A stretch of 64,000 bases of DNA from Alentia gelatinosa (GCA_950022655.1 OX465579.1:42201950-42265949); one strand, 5' to 3'; shown: positions 46,911-57,501, counted from the first letter of the stretch. Made by a program: numbers and translations. Notes: generated by a model not told the origin, from the sequence alone.

Positions 46911-47540
46911 AATCAGACTTTGACATTTGCCTGTTGTGAAAAGTCAGGGCTCAACCATCAAATGTTGCACGCTAAAAAGTCAGACATTTTTCCATGGTGA
47001 AAAGCCAGGGCTTAACCATCATTGTATGTTAAAAAGTCAGACTTTGACATTTTTCCATGGTGAAAAGTCAGGGCTTAACCATCATTGCATATTAAAAAGT
47101 CAGACTTTGACATTTTTCCATGGTGAAAAGTAAGCGTTTAGCCGTCATTGCATGCTAAAAAGTCAGACTTTGACATTTTTCCACTGTGAAAAGTCAGGGC
47201 TTAACCATCATTGCATGTTAAAAATCAGACTTTGAAAATTTTCCACAGTGAAAAGTGAGGGTTTAGCCGTCATTGCACGTAAAAGGTCAGCCTTTGACAT
47301 TTTTTCATAGTGAAAAATCAGGGCTTAACCATCATTGCATGTTAAAAAGTCAGACTTTGACATTTTTCCATGGTGAAAAGTCAGAGTTTAGCCATCAATA
47401 CACGCTAAAAAGTCAGACTTTGACATTTTTTCATAGTGAAAGGTCGAGGCTTGACCATTGTTACATGCTAAAAGGTCAGACGTTGACATTTTTCTGTGAT
47501 GGAATGTCATGGCTTAGCCATTGCACGCTAAAAAAAAAAA
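46911..47540 (+). repeat. 63-bp minisatellite, about 10 units
   Basis: Units start near 46912, 46979, 47036, 47099, 47162, 47225, 47286, 47349, 47412 and 47475 with the block GTCAGACTTTGACATTTTTC. The period is a constant 63 bp in six of the steps, with 57 to 67 in the first and 61 in one. 63 is divisible by three, so long stretches read open with a 21-residue period. Indels interrupt this, and no flanking gene uses it. Confidence 0.95.
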
Positions 47541-48073
47541 ATTTCGAAGCTGAAAAGTTTGAGTAAGATTTGAAGCTGCTGGTATCAATATCATTATTAA
47601 GAGAATCACAAATCTAGAATAAGATTTGACATAATAAAAGATCCAATTAAAGATATTTGCAGTGAATCATTCTATATATTTACTCTACCTTAATCCGAAA
47701 TTAATGTGGCTGAGTGCAGTGTTTTCACACCTTATCCCAGGTGTCAAGACTCTCCACGCAGGTGTTATGCCTCAGGAGGTGTGATAGAAAAGCAAACTGA
47801 AAAAAACTGCACTGTGACTGTGAATTTAAACCTTTATACATGGCACCCACTACACAGTGAAGCCACACCAGGTCGCATGCATCGTTTTCGATGAGCACAG
47901 CGACGCTGGTTTTCGGCGAGTGGTGCACGGTTATATAATACCAGTGCAACCCGTTCTTACGGCGACCGACGCGCCACGCTTATGTGAAAGAGGTGAATGG
48001 TGATTCTTTGGATTTTGGCCTCTAAATTCTTTGTGATGTTTCTGTGGCCACCTTCCTGTGGTTCTAGTGCACC

Positions 48074-48552
48074 AGTTAATGTATTACTACTCAGACTATA
48101 CCTTTGTCTTTTAATCTTTTTTTGTTGAAAAAGTTCCACATAAAACCAGACAAGCTAATATAAAGTATAAATGATTTATTGGGAATAAAGATACATCAAG
48201 ATAGGGGACGATTGGGTTGGATATTTGCAACGTTTCGTCTTATTTAATAAGACTTCATCAGGCAGTGTTGTGGTTTCCCTCTGGTTTCTCCTTCTTAGGT
48301 ACTGTTTTCGGATTGTCTTTGTTGATGGATACTTGTTGCTATGGTTGGGTTGCTTGGTAACTTCTTAATTTTGGCGGAAATCATCATTTTTACCCAATTA
48401 TTTGTTGTGATTAGTCTATATACACGATAATTATCTAGATTTATAATGGTGGGGTAAATACATTTTGTATACATGTGTGCTAACAAGATCACTGTGATAA
48501 TAAATAGTTAATGTATTACTACTCAGACTATACCTTTGTCTTTTAATCTTTT
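48074..48552 (-). mobile_element. Hammerhead-bearing insert between exact 47-bp direct repeats
   Basis: 48074-48120 and 48506-48552 are identical 47-mers (start AGTTAATGTATTAC, end TTAATCTTTT) flanking 385 bp. The insert carries a hammerhead core on the minus strand and an AT-rich remainder with no recognised protein. Penelope-like elements give variable, sometimes long target duplications, so this is probably a 5'-truncated or terminal-only Penelope copy. A retrozyme-type element is the alternative. Confidence 0.65.
48209..48275 (-). ncRNA. Hammerhead ribozyme core
   Basis: On the minus strand: CTGATGA (48261-48255), then GTCTTATTAAATAAGAC, which folds into a 6-8 bp stem II, then GAAA (48236-48233), then ACGTTG, which can pair with CAA/CGT downstream as stem III, followed by TC as the cleavage dinucleotide. 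All invariant core bases are present. Pairing of stem I is not obvious from the sequence, so self-cleavage is uncertain. The motif is the common Penelope-terminus type. Confidence 0.65.
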
Positions 48553-48746
48553 ACCTGAGGCACTAAATACAATATCTTGATTATTGACAAACTTATCATA
48601 CATAGATATGCATCAATCAATATAACCCACATACTTAAATATCATAGAACATTCAAATACAGTGCATTTTGTAAGGGACTATATTGTTGCTGGCTGTAGG
48701 GACTTCCTGTGGAGCTGCTCAGAGCTGGAATAGTTTCACCAAGTTT

Positions 48747-48791
48747 CCACCAGAGGGCCAGAAACTAGTATTGTCCACCAGAGGGCAGCAC
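48747..48791 (+). promoter_or_regulatory. Two tandem CTCF-like motifs
   Basis: CCACCAGAGGGCCA at 48747-48760 and CCACCAGAGGGCAGCAC at 48775-48791 fit the core of the CTCF recognition sequence in the same orientation, 28 bp apart. They lie just upstream of the Ty3/gypsy RT remnant. Binding in this organism is unknown. Confidence 0.35.
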
Positions 48792-48823
48792 TGGGTGTCT
48801 TAGACTCCCATTTACACCCAATC

Positions 48824-49600
48824 ATGGAACCAACAGATTATTGTGCCGGTCTTGTAATAGCACTGAAGGCCAATGGAGATGTGCGGCTGTGCGTCGACCT
48901 TACGGGTTTAAACAAGGCAGTGAAACCGGAGGTCCACCAGTTAGCGAGCGTGGACGAGAATCTAGCGAAACTTAAGGGATCCAGGATTTTCTCAAAGTTG
49001 GATGCCAAGGCAGGATATTGGCAAATTCTGTTGGATGAGAGTTCCCAGAGACTAACAACATTTGTAACACCATTTGGTTGGAAATACTTTAAGATTTTTG
49101 GTTTGAATTCAGCATTGGAAATATTCCAACGCAGGTTTTCCAAGATCCTCGTGGGAATCAAGGGAGTGGTTGTCCACATAGACAACATTCTGATTCATGT
49201 GTCAGACCAGGAAACACATGATCAGATAGTACGGAGGGTATTAAGAAGACTTGAGGCGGCAGGTGTAACCCTCAATGAAAAATGCGAGTTTTCAAAGGTT
49301 GAAATAAAGTTCCTTGGGCACATCATATCTGAAAAAGGGATAGCAGCCGACCCAGCAAAGAAGAAGGCCATTCGTGATTATCCACACCCCACCAACACAA
49401 TGTAACTGAAGAGATTTCACAGCATGGTGAATCAGTTGGCAAAGTTCCTACCTCAGTTGTCGGAGGCTAACGAGCCACTTCGCGGTCTTCTGAAAAAGGA
49501 TAATGCATGGGTGTAGGGTGAGCCACAAGAAAAAGCATTCAACGAGATCAAGGAAATGCTAACATCAACAGAGGTCCTGGCTCATTATGACCCCAACAAA
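48824..49600 (+). pseudogene. Ty3/gypsy reverse transcriptase
   Basis: Motifs: MEPTDYCAGLVIALK, RLCVDLTGLNKAV, FSKLDAKAGYWQI (catalytic aspartate present), TTFVTPFGW, then VHIDNILIH where active enzymes have a DD pair, and CEFSKVEIKFLGHII. The second aspartate of the pair is asparagine, so the polymerase site is damaged independently of the stops. A TAA at 49403-49405 and a TAG at 49514-49516 cut the frame, which still reads on (QLAKFLPQLSEANEPLRGLL, YDPNKK). Confidence 0.9.
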
Positions 49601-49609
49601 AAGATCATC

Positions 49610-49980
49610 TCGCTTCAGATGCATGCCGGTACGGGATAGGAGCAGTGCTGCTGCAAGTCGATGAGAAGGGCAATCAACGTCCAGTGGCCTATGCATTACG
49701 TTCATTGACTGAGACCGAACAACATTATGCTGTGATAGAAAAAGAAGCGTTGGCGATGACATGGGCCTGCGAAAAGTTTGCAGAGTATATCATCGGGAAC
49801 AAATGTGTGGTGGAAACCGACCATCGTCCGCTAGTCCCATTGTTGAGCTCAACCGATTTGTCGAAATTACCAGCTCGCATTCTTCGATTACGACTGAGAT
49901 TGACAAGGTTATCGCCGGAAGTTGTTTACGTGCAGCGAACAAGGCTACAGTGGAAGAAATTGTGCAGATTGAAGAAGTGA
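49610..49980 (+). pseudogene. Ty3/gypsy RNase H
   Basis: After a frameshift near 49620 the sequence reads RYGIGAVL-like, then GNQRPVAYALRSL, EQHYAVIEKEALAM and VVETDHRPLVPLL. These are the standard RNase H motifs with the catalytic glutamate and the TDH motif. The frame is lost again near 49915, where a second frame continues into the linker towards the integrase. Confidence 0.85.
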
Positions 49981-50219
49981 AAACGTGGAGCAAACACTTG
50001 CTCCGGTTCACTGCAACGGATAGACATCTTGAGAAGGTTGGATTAGCGCAGGATGCAGATGCAAGTGTGAGTCGTATCAAAGAGTATGTGAGAGATGGGT
50101 GACTGGAAATTTTGCCTAGTAGTTCCACAAATCTGATCCCATTTTTGAGAAACGGCAACATCTAACGATCACTCAAGGTCTGTTGATGTACAATGAATGT
50201 CTAGTTATTCCTACAGCAT

Positions 50220-51181
50220 TACAACAGGAGACATTGGACGTCATTCATGATGGGCACTTAGGTAATGCAATGCAAGAGCAAGAGCTGCAGTGTGGTGGCC
50301 TTGTGTCACTAAGGATATAGAGAGGTTGGTGCAGAAATGCTTTGTTTGCAGTAAGCTAAGGCCTGAACCAAGAGAACCTCTAATGACATTATCGTATGAA
50401 GAGATACCTTGGACCAGGGTTGGTACTAATCTTTTCAAGATAAAAGGAAAATCTTATGTGATTATTGTGGACTACACTAGTCATTGGATAGAATTTAAGG
50501 AACTAGCTGATACTTCTTCAGCCACAGTGATTGATGCAATGCAGATGGTTTTCTCATCGGAAGGGATTCCGAAGGTGCTAGTGTCGGATAATGGGCCACA
50601 ATACTCCTCACGCGAGTTTAAAGAGTTTGCTGAAACCTGGGGATTCACCCATCTGACCTCATCACCGAAGCACCCTATTGGAAATGGGGAAGCTGAGCGT
50701 GCTGTGCAAACAGCGAAGAACATTTTACGCTAGAATGAAAATCAGCATCTGGGAATGCTTGCGTACTGAGCGGCACCATTGCAAAATGGATACTCACCAG
50801 GCGAGATTCTCAAGGCCAAGTGTCTTCGTACAAGGTTACCAACCGGTCCCCAGAAGAAGGTGGAGATAGATCAAGATCAACTCACAGAAAAGGAAAGGTG
50901 TTATAGGGAGAAGTACACCAAACAGCATAATAAGGGACCGAAAACCGTACAACTGCCTGTTCTGAAAGAGGGAGAGCAGGTGTATATATGAGATTGTGAT
51001 ATCTACGGAGAAATTAAAGAATGTACTGAATCGCAACCGAGGTCGTACATCATCGAAACAGATCAGGGTACAACAATAAGGAGAAACAGGAAGAGTTTGA
51101 TAACGACAGGACAAAACCTACCTACATCAGTTGAAGTTGCTAAGCCAGTAGCGGAACGCATACTGCCAGTGCCTAGAACTC
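50220..51181 (+). pseudogene. Ty3/gypsy integrase, first part
   Basis: H2C2 zinc-binding region (HDGH, then CFVCSK) across a frameshift near 50265, followed by the catalytic core 50290-50733: WTRVGTNLF, VSDNGPQYSS and GNGEAERAVQT. The first catalytic aspartate (usually VGTDLF) is asparagine, so the D,D,E triad is incomplete. Stops follow at 50731. The C-terminal part reads SPGEILKAKCLRTRLP, then LPVLKEGEQVYI. The Harbinger-type MITE then interrupts it. Confidence 0.88.
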
Positions 51182-51184
51182 CTG

Positions 51185-51949
51185 GGCCCTGTTTTTTAGT
51201 CACGACATTCGTGAGCATCTTAAGACTAAGATCGCAGAGCCGATCTACGACATATTTGGACGACAAAAGATGGCCGCCGTCCTATAGACGGTGTCGTAGT
51301 GCACCAGGGACGATCGCCGCTAAAAGTGTCTCAAGTATAGAACTGTCTTAGGTTCTATAAACCCTCACTGTGCGTATATAGAGGATTTCCTGTGCTTCCC
51401 ATACGAATTAAGCAATGAAATTTTAACACGAGTAAGGGATACATATAACCTATAATCGTACTAAATATGAAGAAGATTGACCGCATCGTTTCGAAGATAT
51501 GGGTGTTTGAAATTTGTCATAGCAAATACTGCTCTGGGGGCCATTGCACCCTCCCACCTCCCACCAGTGAATGTCGAGGTCGCTGCATAAATTAGGGTCA
51601 AGTGAGCGTAGGGCGACACTGGCCACCAGAGCAGAGATTGCTATGACGAAATTCAACCGTCGATTTCTTCGGGATCTTACTCGTGTTAAAATTTCATTGC
51701 TTAATTCCAACGGGAAGTGAAGTTGCGCATTCTGTACGACATGTCCAGAGTGGTCTTAGAGATACGACACTTATGGCCACTGTTTCCGCTCCATTGGCCA
51801 CCGACTGTCGTGACTATAGCACACCTTTTAGCTCCCTAAGTGTCGTATCTTCACTAAGTGTCGTACCTGCTCTACGATCGTAGCTCTCTAGCACACTGAC
51901 GGCAGATACGTGTCATAAGATACGAATGTCGTGACTAAAAAACAGGGCC
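51185..51949. mobile_element. Harbinger-type MITE H, copy 3, inside Ty3/gypsy
   Basis: TIR GGCCCTGTTTTTTAGTCACG and its complement. CTG target duplication at 51182-51184 and 51950-51952. Removing the element and one CTG restores the host reading frame locally. 765 bp, with the same central inverted pair as copy 2 (51530-51543 and 51619-51634). Confidence 0.88.
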
Positions 51950-52104
51950 CTGATGTTCCCCATGTTCCTTCAACACTCATCCCTGACTATACCCCACCAA
52001 CACCAACAGTCTGCAAGAAAACCCCAAAACCCGCCACATGTATGAAGTACGCTTATCAACCTACTTCTTCTACCACCCGATCAGGTTATGTTAGTAAGCC
52101 TAAT

Positions 52105-52745
52105 GCTGCAAGGCCCGGCCAGGTCTGGCCGGGCGCCTTGTGGTAGCCTATTGGCGTTCGGCAGCGATAGCCGGCCCAAACCTCCCACCGGCCGCGATAA
52201 TCTGCTTGGCAGAACAGCTCATGACAGCTCATAGGCCCCTCACGGCCAGCCCCTGCCAGCCGCCGGCCTTTCCCTGTGCCTCCAAAACCCATCGCCGGGA
52301 TGACCTATTGGTGGGCGCCGGCCGCCGCCCTGGGCCGATACCGGGGCCATAGCCCATTTTGTAGGTGTTCCACCAAAATATAGTGATAACGACAGAGGAG
52401 GCTGGGCGGGCGGCTGGGCTTTATGAGCGCAACGTCCCCCTGCAAAGCCCTGCCAGACTGAAAACTGATTCATTTGATTTTAAGCCCCCTGCAGGCCGGC
52501 CGACGTGTCATAAGCTACACCAAGAGTGACGCCGAGAGTACGCCAAGAGCTGTTCCCTGGGCGCGCGTTGACCGCTCGCCTGTATAAACCGCGACACACA
52601 CCGTCAACATTGAATGCCTGGCCCCCGTAAGCGGCAGAGACAGAAAATTCTGATAGTTTCGGCACTCTGGGAGCAATCTTTGCCATAGAGCGTGGCATAC
52701 ACATTCATAACATCAAGTCTTATCTTTATTTACCTTCATTGTTCG
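52105..52745 (+). repeat. GC-rich dispersed repeat G, copy 1
   Basis: Strongly G+C-rich in an AT-leaning region. It aligns throughout with 59845-60490: CTTGTGGT, AATCTGCTTGG, TTCCACCAAAATATAGTGA, ATGAGCGCAACGTCCCC, TGATTCATTTGATTTTAAGC and CTTATCTTTATTTACCTTCA near the right end. No transposase. A minus-strand open frame near the right end is discussed under findings. Confidence 0.8.
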
Positions 52746-52883
52746 ATTAATGGCAGTATTTTGCCAATATTTGACGTCCTCTGACCGTTTCTGTACAAAC
52801 CCCAACGTGCCTGCACACTGCTCCACTTGATACGCGGCTTTCACGGCTTCAGAGCGTCGTAGTGTATCGCCGCTCACCGCACC

Positions 52884-53376
52884 GCTGTGATGCGAAAATC
52901 GGTTACCTTGCGAAATTCCGCTTTTATCACCCACTCTACTCACGCATGCGTGTGGAGATGTTCTTCCGCTCAGATTTCACGGACTATTCTGGCTACACTG
53001 GCCACCAGAGCAGACGTTTGCTATGCACGTTAACTAACATTAAGGCGTAGCGTAGCGCAGACAGGGGTTGGTGACCAATCTATATTCTGGCTTCATATTA
53101 GCCGTCATATCGACGTCATATGACGTCATAACGTTATTATTTAACACTGGCCACCAGAGCAGACGTTTGCTACGCACGTTAGTCGCAGCTTAGCGAAGAC
53201 TGGGGTTGGTTGCCAATCTTGCGCTAGCGCTGCGAAAGATCTGGGGGAGAGTGTACAAACTAGGATGAGAAAGCCCGATGATTTCCGCACTCTCCAATCG
53301 TGAAATTCATCACTGTGCATGCTCATGGGCGATAAAAGCGGAATTTCGCAAGGTAACCAATTTCCGCATCACACCG
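52884..53376. mobile_element. TIR MITE family X, copy 2
   Basis: Left arm GTGATGCGAAAATCGGTTAC, then CTTGCGAAATTCCGCTTTTA. Right arm is the inverted partner ending TTTCCGCATCACACCG. Two direct copies of CTGGCCACCAGAGCAGACGT lie inside (52998 and 53157), about 160 bp apart. No transposase and no sure target duplication. Confidence 0.75.
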
Positions 53377-54199
53377 CCTATCAGATCAATAGAGAACCTA
53401 GTCTCTTTCACGACCGCTTGGGCGCACGGAGCACGCTAACAGGGGTCTGTGGGAGGGTCCTGGAGTCGGCTGCTGATTGGCCGCATATGGGAATTTTCTC
53501 GTTGGGCCTGCTATAAATAGTACGGATTCAAATGCAGGGAAACCCAAACAAACCTCAACGTGCTAGCTGTCAGATGAATAAACTTTCCTAATGATTAAAA
53601 CCGAATTGACAATCTATGCTCTTCTGATGCATTTGTGTTTATACTAATAATCTGTAAGAATGAATTTTAAAATCAAATGCGATTTAGTGTAAAATTACCA
53701 GTGCTTCCTGTTCATGTTTTGTTTTGAATCTGATGCCAATGCTGCGCATGTGCAACTTGTGGTGATTCCCCTGCCTCATGGCACAGGTAGTGCATACCAT
53801 CCAGAAATTCAATGTCAGTCCCTGTAACATATTGCACAAGAAAAACGGTGATGTAGTTCCTCATTTAACTTATTTAAGTCCTAGAAAGTGCTTTTCACCT
53901 CATTCTAAATATCAATGATGCCCATGGTTCGATGCATCGTGTGAGGCATGCCATCTTGTTTGTTTTCATTCAATTGCTTGCGCATGCGCTCACGCAGCGT
54001 CCACCATACTGCTTCCGGACGGCTCTCAGCTGCCTCAGCCAGGACCCGCCAACAGGCCCACCTTGAGCCGTGTACACGCCGTCTGGTGAGTGGTGGCCGC
54101 ACTACAGGCTATAGAGAACCACGGGCTTGCGCGTTAGTGCCGCGAATGTCCACCAGACGTCAGCAGCAAATATGCAACATGCGTATCGCCGCGCTGGGT

Positions 54200-54608
54200 C
54201 CGGTGTGATGCGAAATATGGTTACCTTGCGAAATTCCGCTTTTATCGCCCACGAGCATGCGCAGTCATGAATTTCACAATTGGAGAGCGGAAATCATCGG
54301 GCGCTCTCATCCTAGTTGGTAACACTCTCCTCCCAGATCTTTCACGGCACTAAAGCTTGCTAATAGTAATACAAGCAACTTTGCACGTTTCATCGATCGA
54401 ATGATATTTCACGGGAGCGGCGCCAACGTCACGCAACATAGTAACGGGTATGTCCGGCCGCAAAAACGGACACTGCGCTGCTCGGTTTTCTCTCTTTGCA
54501 GAATAGTCCGTGAAATGTGAGCGCAGGAAGTTCTCCACACGCATGCGCGAGTAGAGTGGGCGATAAAAGCGGAATTTCGCAAGATAACCGATTTTCGCAT
54601 CACACCGG
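54200..54608. mobile_element. TIR MITE family X, copy 3
   Basis: About 63-nt inverted arms, 54200-54262 and 54546-54608, from CCGGTGTGATGCG to CGCATCACACCGG with few mismatches, including GCGATAAAAGCGGAATTTCG. A piece of repeat Y occupies 54414-54500. It ends about 130 bp before the LINE. Confidence 0.8.
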
Positions 54609-54739
54609 CGCTCACCGTATTATAAGTGAACTAGTGTGCCATAAGTGAGCAGACAATTGATACTATATCCTAAAGAGTGTGAGTGCAGTCACTATCATAA
54701 TGTCAAAACCAAAGGCAAAGACTAAAGATCAATACCAAA

Positions 54740-57175
54740 GAGACTTAATCATAAGAACTTATATGAATTGGTAAATAACTCATATAATCAGATAAAGATA
54801 AGAACACTCTTCTAAAGCGTGCAAAAAGGACAAAGTTGACTAGGGATTGGCAGGCAGCAAGGATGGCTCAAAATAGAGCAAATTATTTAGTGAAGAATGC
54901 AAGACAAACTTACACCATTGACCAACTTGATATTCATAAAAACGACCATAAGAAGTTTTGGAGAGTTATTAATAAGATACTTCCAGGGACGGAACGTAAA
55001 CAGGAGGAAATTAGACTCAAAAATGATGAGAGTAATTTTATCTCGGACAAAGATACCCCAGATTTTATTAACGATTATTTTAATAATATCGGTACTGATT
55101 TGGCCGGGAATATGTTCCTTCCCTGGAAGACCTATGACAGAGTTCGAGCTCCGACATTGGTTAATGTCGAGGTCTCCACTGATGATATTGTGAGCATCGC
55201 GAGAGAGCTAAATGTTAATAAGCAGTCTATGTTGATGGGAATTAATGCTAGGGTATTCAGAGATACCCTGCTGTTTATTCCAGAGATTTTTGTAAACTTA
55301 TTTACTGATGTTTTTGGAAATGCTGATATTCCTGAGTGCTGGAAGACTGCGGTGATTAGACCGATACCGAAGGGAGGGGACCCCTTTTCATGTGGTAACC
55401 TAAGACCAATCTCACTACTACCTATTGTAAGTAAGGTTATGGAAAAATTAATACACACTATATTAATGGGGTACTTGGAAGAAAACAAAATTCTTAACTT
55501 AGATCAGTTTGGCTTTAGACCGGGTCGCTCTAGTATTGAAGCAGTTAGTAAATTTGCAGATGATATTTTAATAAACAGGAATTTGGGTAAAAACACTTTG
55601 ACAGTATACATCGATTTTATGAAGGCTTTCGACACAGTTAATCACGGACTTTTATTGCAGAAATTGGAAAATTATGGTATTGGGGGTGTTCTTATAGACT
55701 GGTTTGGAAATTACTTATCAAATAGAAACCAATGTGTGAAAATAAATGACGAAATTTCTAAAAATAAAATTATCAAAACGGGAGTTCCCCAGGGCTCAAT
55801 TTTGGGTCCCCTCCTCTTCTTAATTTATATTAACGATTTATCTTGTGTAATAAAAAATACTAACCTATTGCTTTACGCCGATGACACGGTTTTATATGTT
55901 CACGGTAATGATCAATTTGAGCTTTATTGTCTTTTACAAAAGGATCTTGATGCACTCCATACTTGGTGCCAACAAAACAAGCTTTCTATAAATATTCGTA
56001 AAACAAAGTGTATGTATTATAACTTCAACAGAGGACTTATACGTGATGACTTGAATTTGTTTATAAATGATGTTCAATTAGCTAAAGTACACTCCTGTAA
56101 ATATCTAGGGGTTTATTTAGACACTAACTTAGACTATAGGCACCATATCTCTCATATCAAACGTACTGTTAGTTATAGGATATACCAATTATCAAAAATG
56201 CGTTCATATCTTACGAAGCAAGCAGCTTTAAATATCTATAAAACAGTAATTTTACCCCATTTTGATTATGGGGACGTCTTATTTACTAAAAGTCCTATGA
56301 AATACCTGAATACTCTACAACTCCTACAAAACCGTTGCCTTAAAATTTGCTTGAAGCCCCCCAGGTTTACCTCGATAAGAAATCTTCATAAATTAGCTGG
56401 TGTCCCTTACTTAACTGATAGGAGGGACTCACACCTATTAAATTTCATGTATAAGAGGTCAAGAAACCCTATGTTTGTAAATTTTGGAAATAGACAAACA
56501 AGGTTATTTAACGCCCCTGTTTTGACAGTTTTTAAACCAAACTGTGCGGCATATATAAACTCAGTACATTTCAACGGGGGAAATTTATGGAACTTACAAA
56601 CGCCTTTAATCAGAAACACAGAGACCTTCAAAGCCTTTAAATCGTTGACTAAGACCAAGTTACTAGAGAGTCTGAATAACATATAAATGGTTGGTTGCCT
56701 AGAGAATGGGTAAGCTCTAGTTTGTGTGTGGATTTTGCTATTGCTTTCTGATTATTGCTCTTTCTCTTTTCTTTTCTTTTGGGATGCTCTCTTTGCGTTG
56801 CTCACAATACAACTATTAGCTTGGTTATACATGTTTGTCTAAGAACTGGTTGTTTCTTTCTTATCACTAGGTGATGGTCATGATAGAAAATCTATCGTGT
56901 AATATGTTAATTTTCATTTTATGCGAAACTCATGAGTACTTATAATTACCCTGTGACTTTGTAGTATCTTACTTTCACTCAATGGCTATATAAATACTTA
57001 TCTATGCAAACACTGGGACCAGGAGAGGCTATGAAAATCAACTACTGTAAGTTGAAGCCTCATCCTAACTATTGATCATCTGATACTGTAATATTTATTG
57101 CACAAAAGTGGAAAACATCAAAATGTAAGAGTACATGTGATGATTCAATAAAGAAGATAAAAAAAATTTTTAAAA
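54740..57175 (+). mobile_element. LINE with long open RT, endonuclease missing
   Basis: A plus-strand non-LTR retrotransposon copy. Coding similarity begins near 54740 in the linker between endonuclease and RT, so it is 5'-truncated. The 3' UTR of about 490 bp ends with AATAAAGAAG and A-rich runs at 57143-57175. No target duplication was identified. Confidence 0.8.
54799..56686 (+). CDS. LINE reverse transcriptase, nearly intact
   Basis: An uninterrupted frame of about 625 codons to a TAA at 56686. No natural start: the first ATG of this frame is well inside, and the frame enters from a frameshifted upstream part. In order: DWQAARMAQNRANYLV linker, FWRVINKILPG, ECWKTAVIRPIPKGG, NLRPISLLPIVSKVMEKLI, LNLDQFGFRPGRSS, YIDFMKAFDTVNH (catalytic aspartate), GVPQGSILGPLLFLIYINDL, LLLYADDTVLY (catalytic DD), KCMYYNFNR, KYLGVYLD thumb, ILPHFDYGDVLF, LQNRCLKICLKPP and GGNLWNLQTPL. 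All RT residues are intact. It belongs to the jockey/CR1 side of LINEs. Without endonuclease it could not nick target DNA. The intact frame suggests a young insertion compared with the 25-kb fragment. Confidence 0.9.
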
Positions 57176-57346
57176 AATCTTGAAGGGGGATGTTGTATTA
57201 TGGTATTTAGCGTTGTGAGACCTAAAGGTCACTTCCGGTTCGGCTCCACACCATAAGGGGTCCCTCCCACCTACTACGACAGGCTACGACGGCCTACGAT
57301 TAATAAGTCAGCGACGGCGTCGGCGACACTCTCCGCTGTTGCAGAC

Positions 57347-57490
57347 TTAACCCTTTCACTGCCACATGATGCCTCCAGGCATTCCCGGGTGAACCGCCAC
57401 ATGATGCCTGGAGGCATTCCCATGGCTACCGCCGCATGATGCCTCCAGGCATTCCCGTGTGAACCGCCGCATGATGCCTTGAGGCATCAT
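57347..57490. repeat. piggyBac-like end followed by mirrored GCCTCCAGGC repeats
   Basis: TTAACCCTTTCACTGCC at 57347 resembles the TTAA-flanked MITE end at 35794. Four units of about 34 bp follow, each containing ATGATGCCTCCAGGCATTCC or its mirror. The right end of the element was not found. The sequence runs into the trinucleotide block. Confidence 0.6.
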
Positions 57491-57499
57491 AAACTCTAT

Positions 57500-57501
57500 T
57501 T

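Larger units (their letters stand above)
48800..52104 (+). mobile_element. Ty3/gypsy LTR retrotransposon remnant (pol only)
   Basis: Plus-strand pol in the order RT, RNase H, integrase, with frameshifts and stops throughout. Gag, protease and both LTRs are missing: the left border is near 48800 and the right side runs into repeat G at about 52105. A Harbinger-type MITE is inserted at 51185-51949. The gypsy tail resumes at 51953 in frame (VPHVPS, TRSGYVSKP). Confidence 0.87.

Noticed and set aside
46911..47540. Regular repeats considered as a CRISPR array
   Set aside because: The units are contiguous 63-bp tandem copies with no unique spacers, and the sequence is eukaryotic.
54836..56686. LINE RT as a complete autonomous element
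   Set aside because: No endonuclease or ORF1 upstream; similarity starts in the linker and the upstream part is frameshifted.
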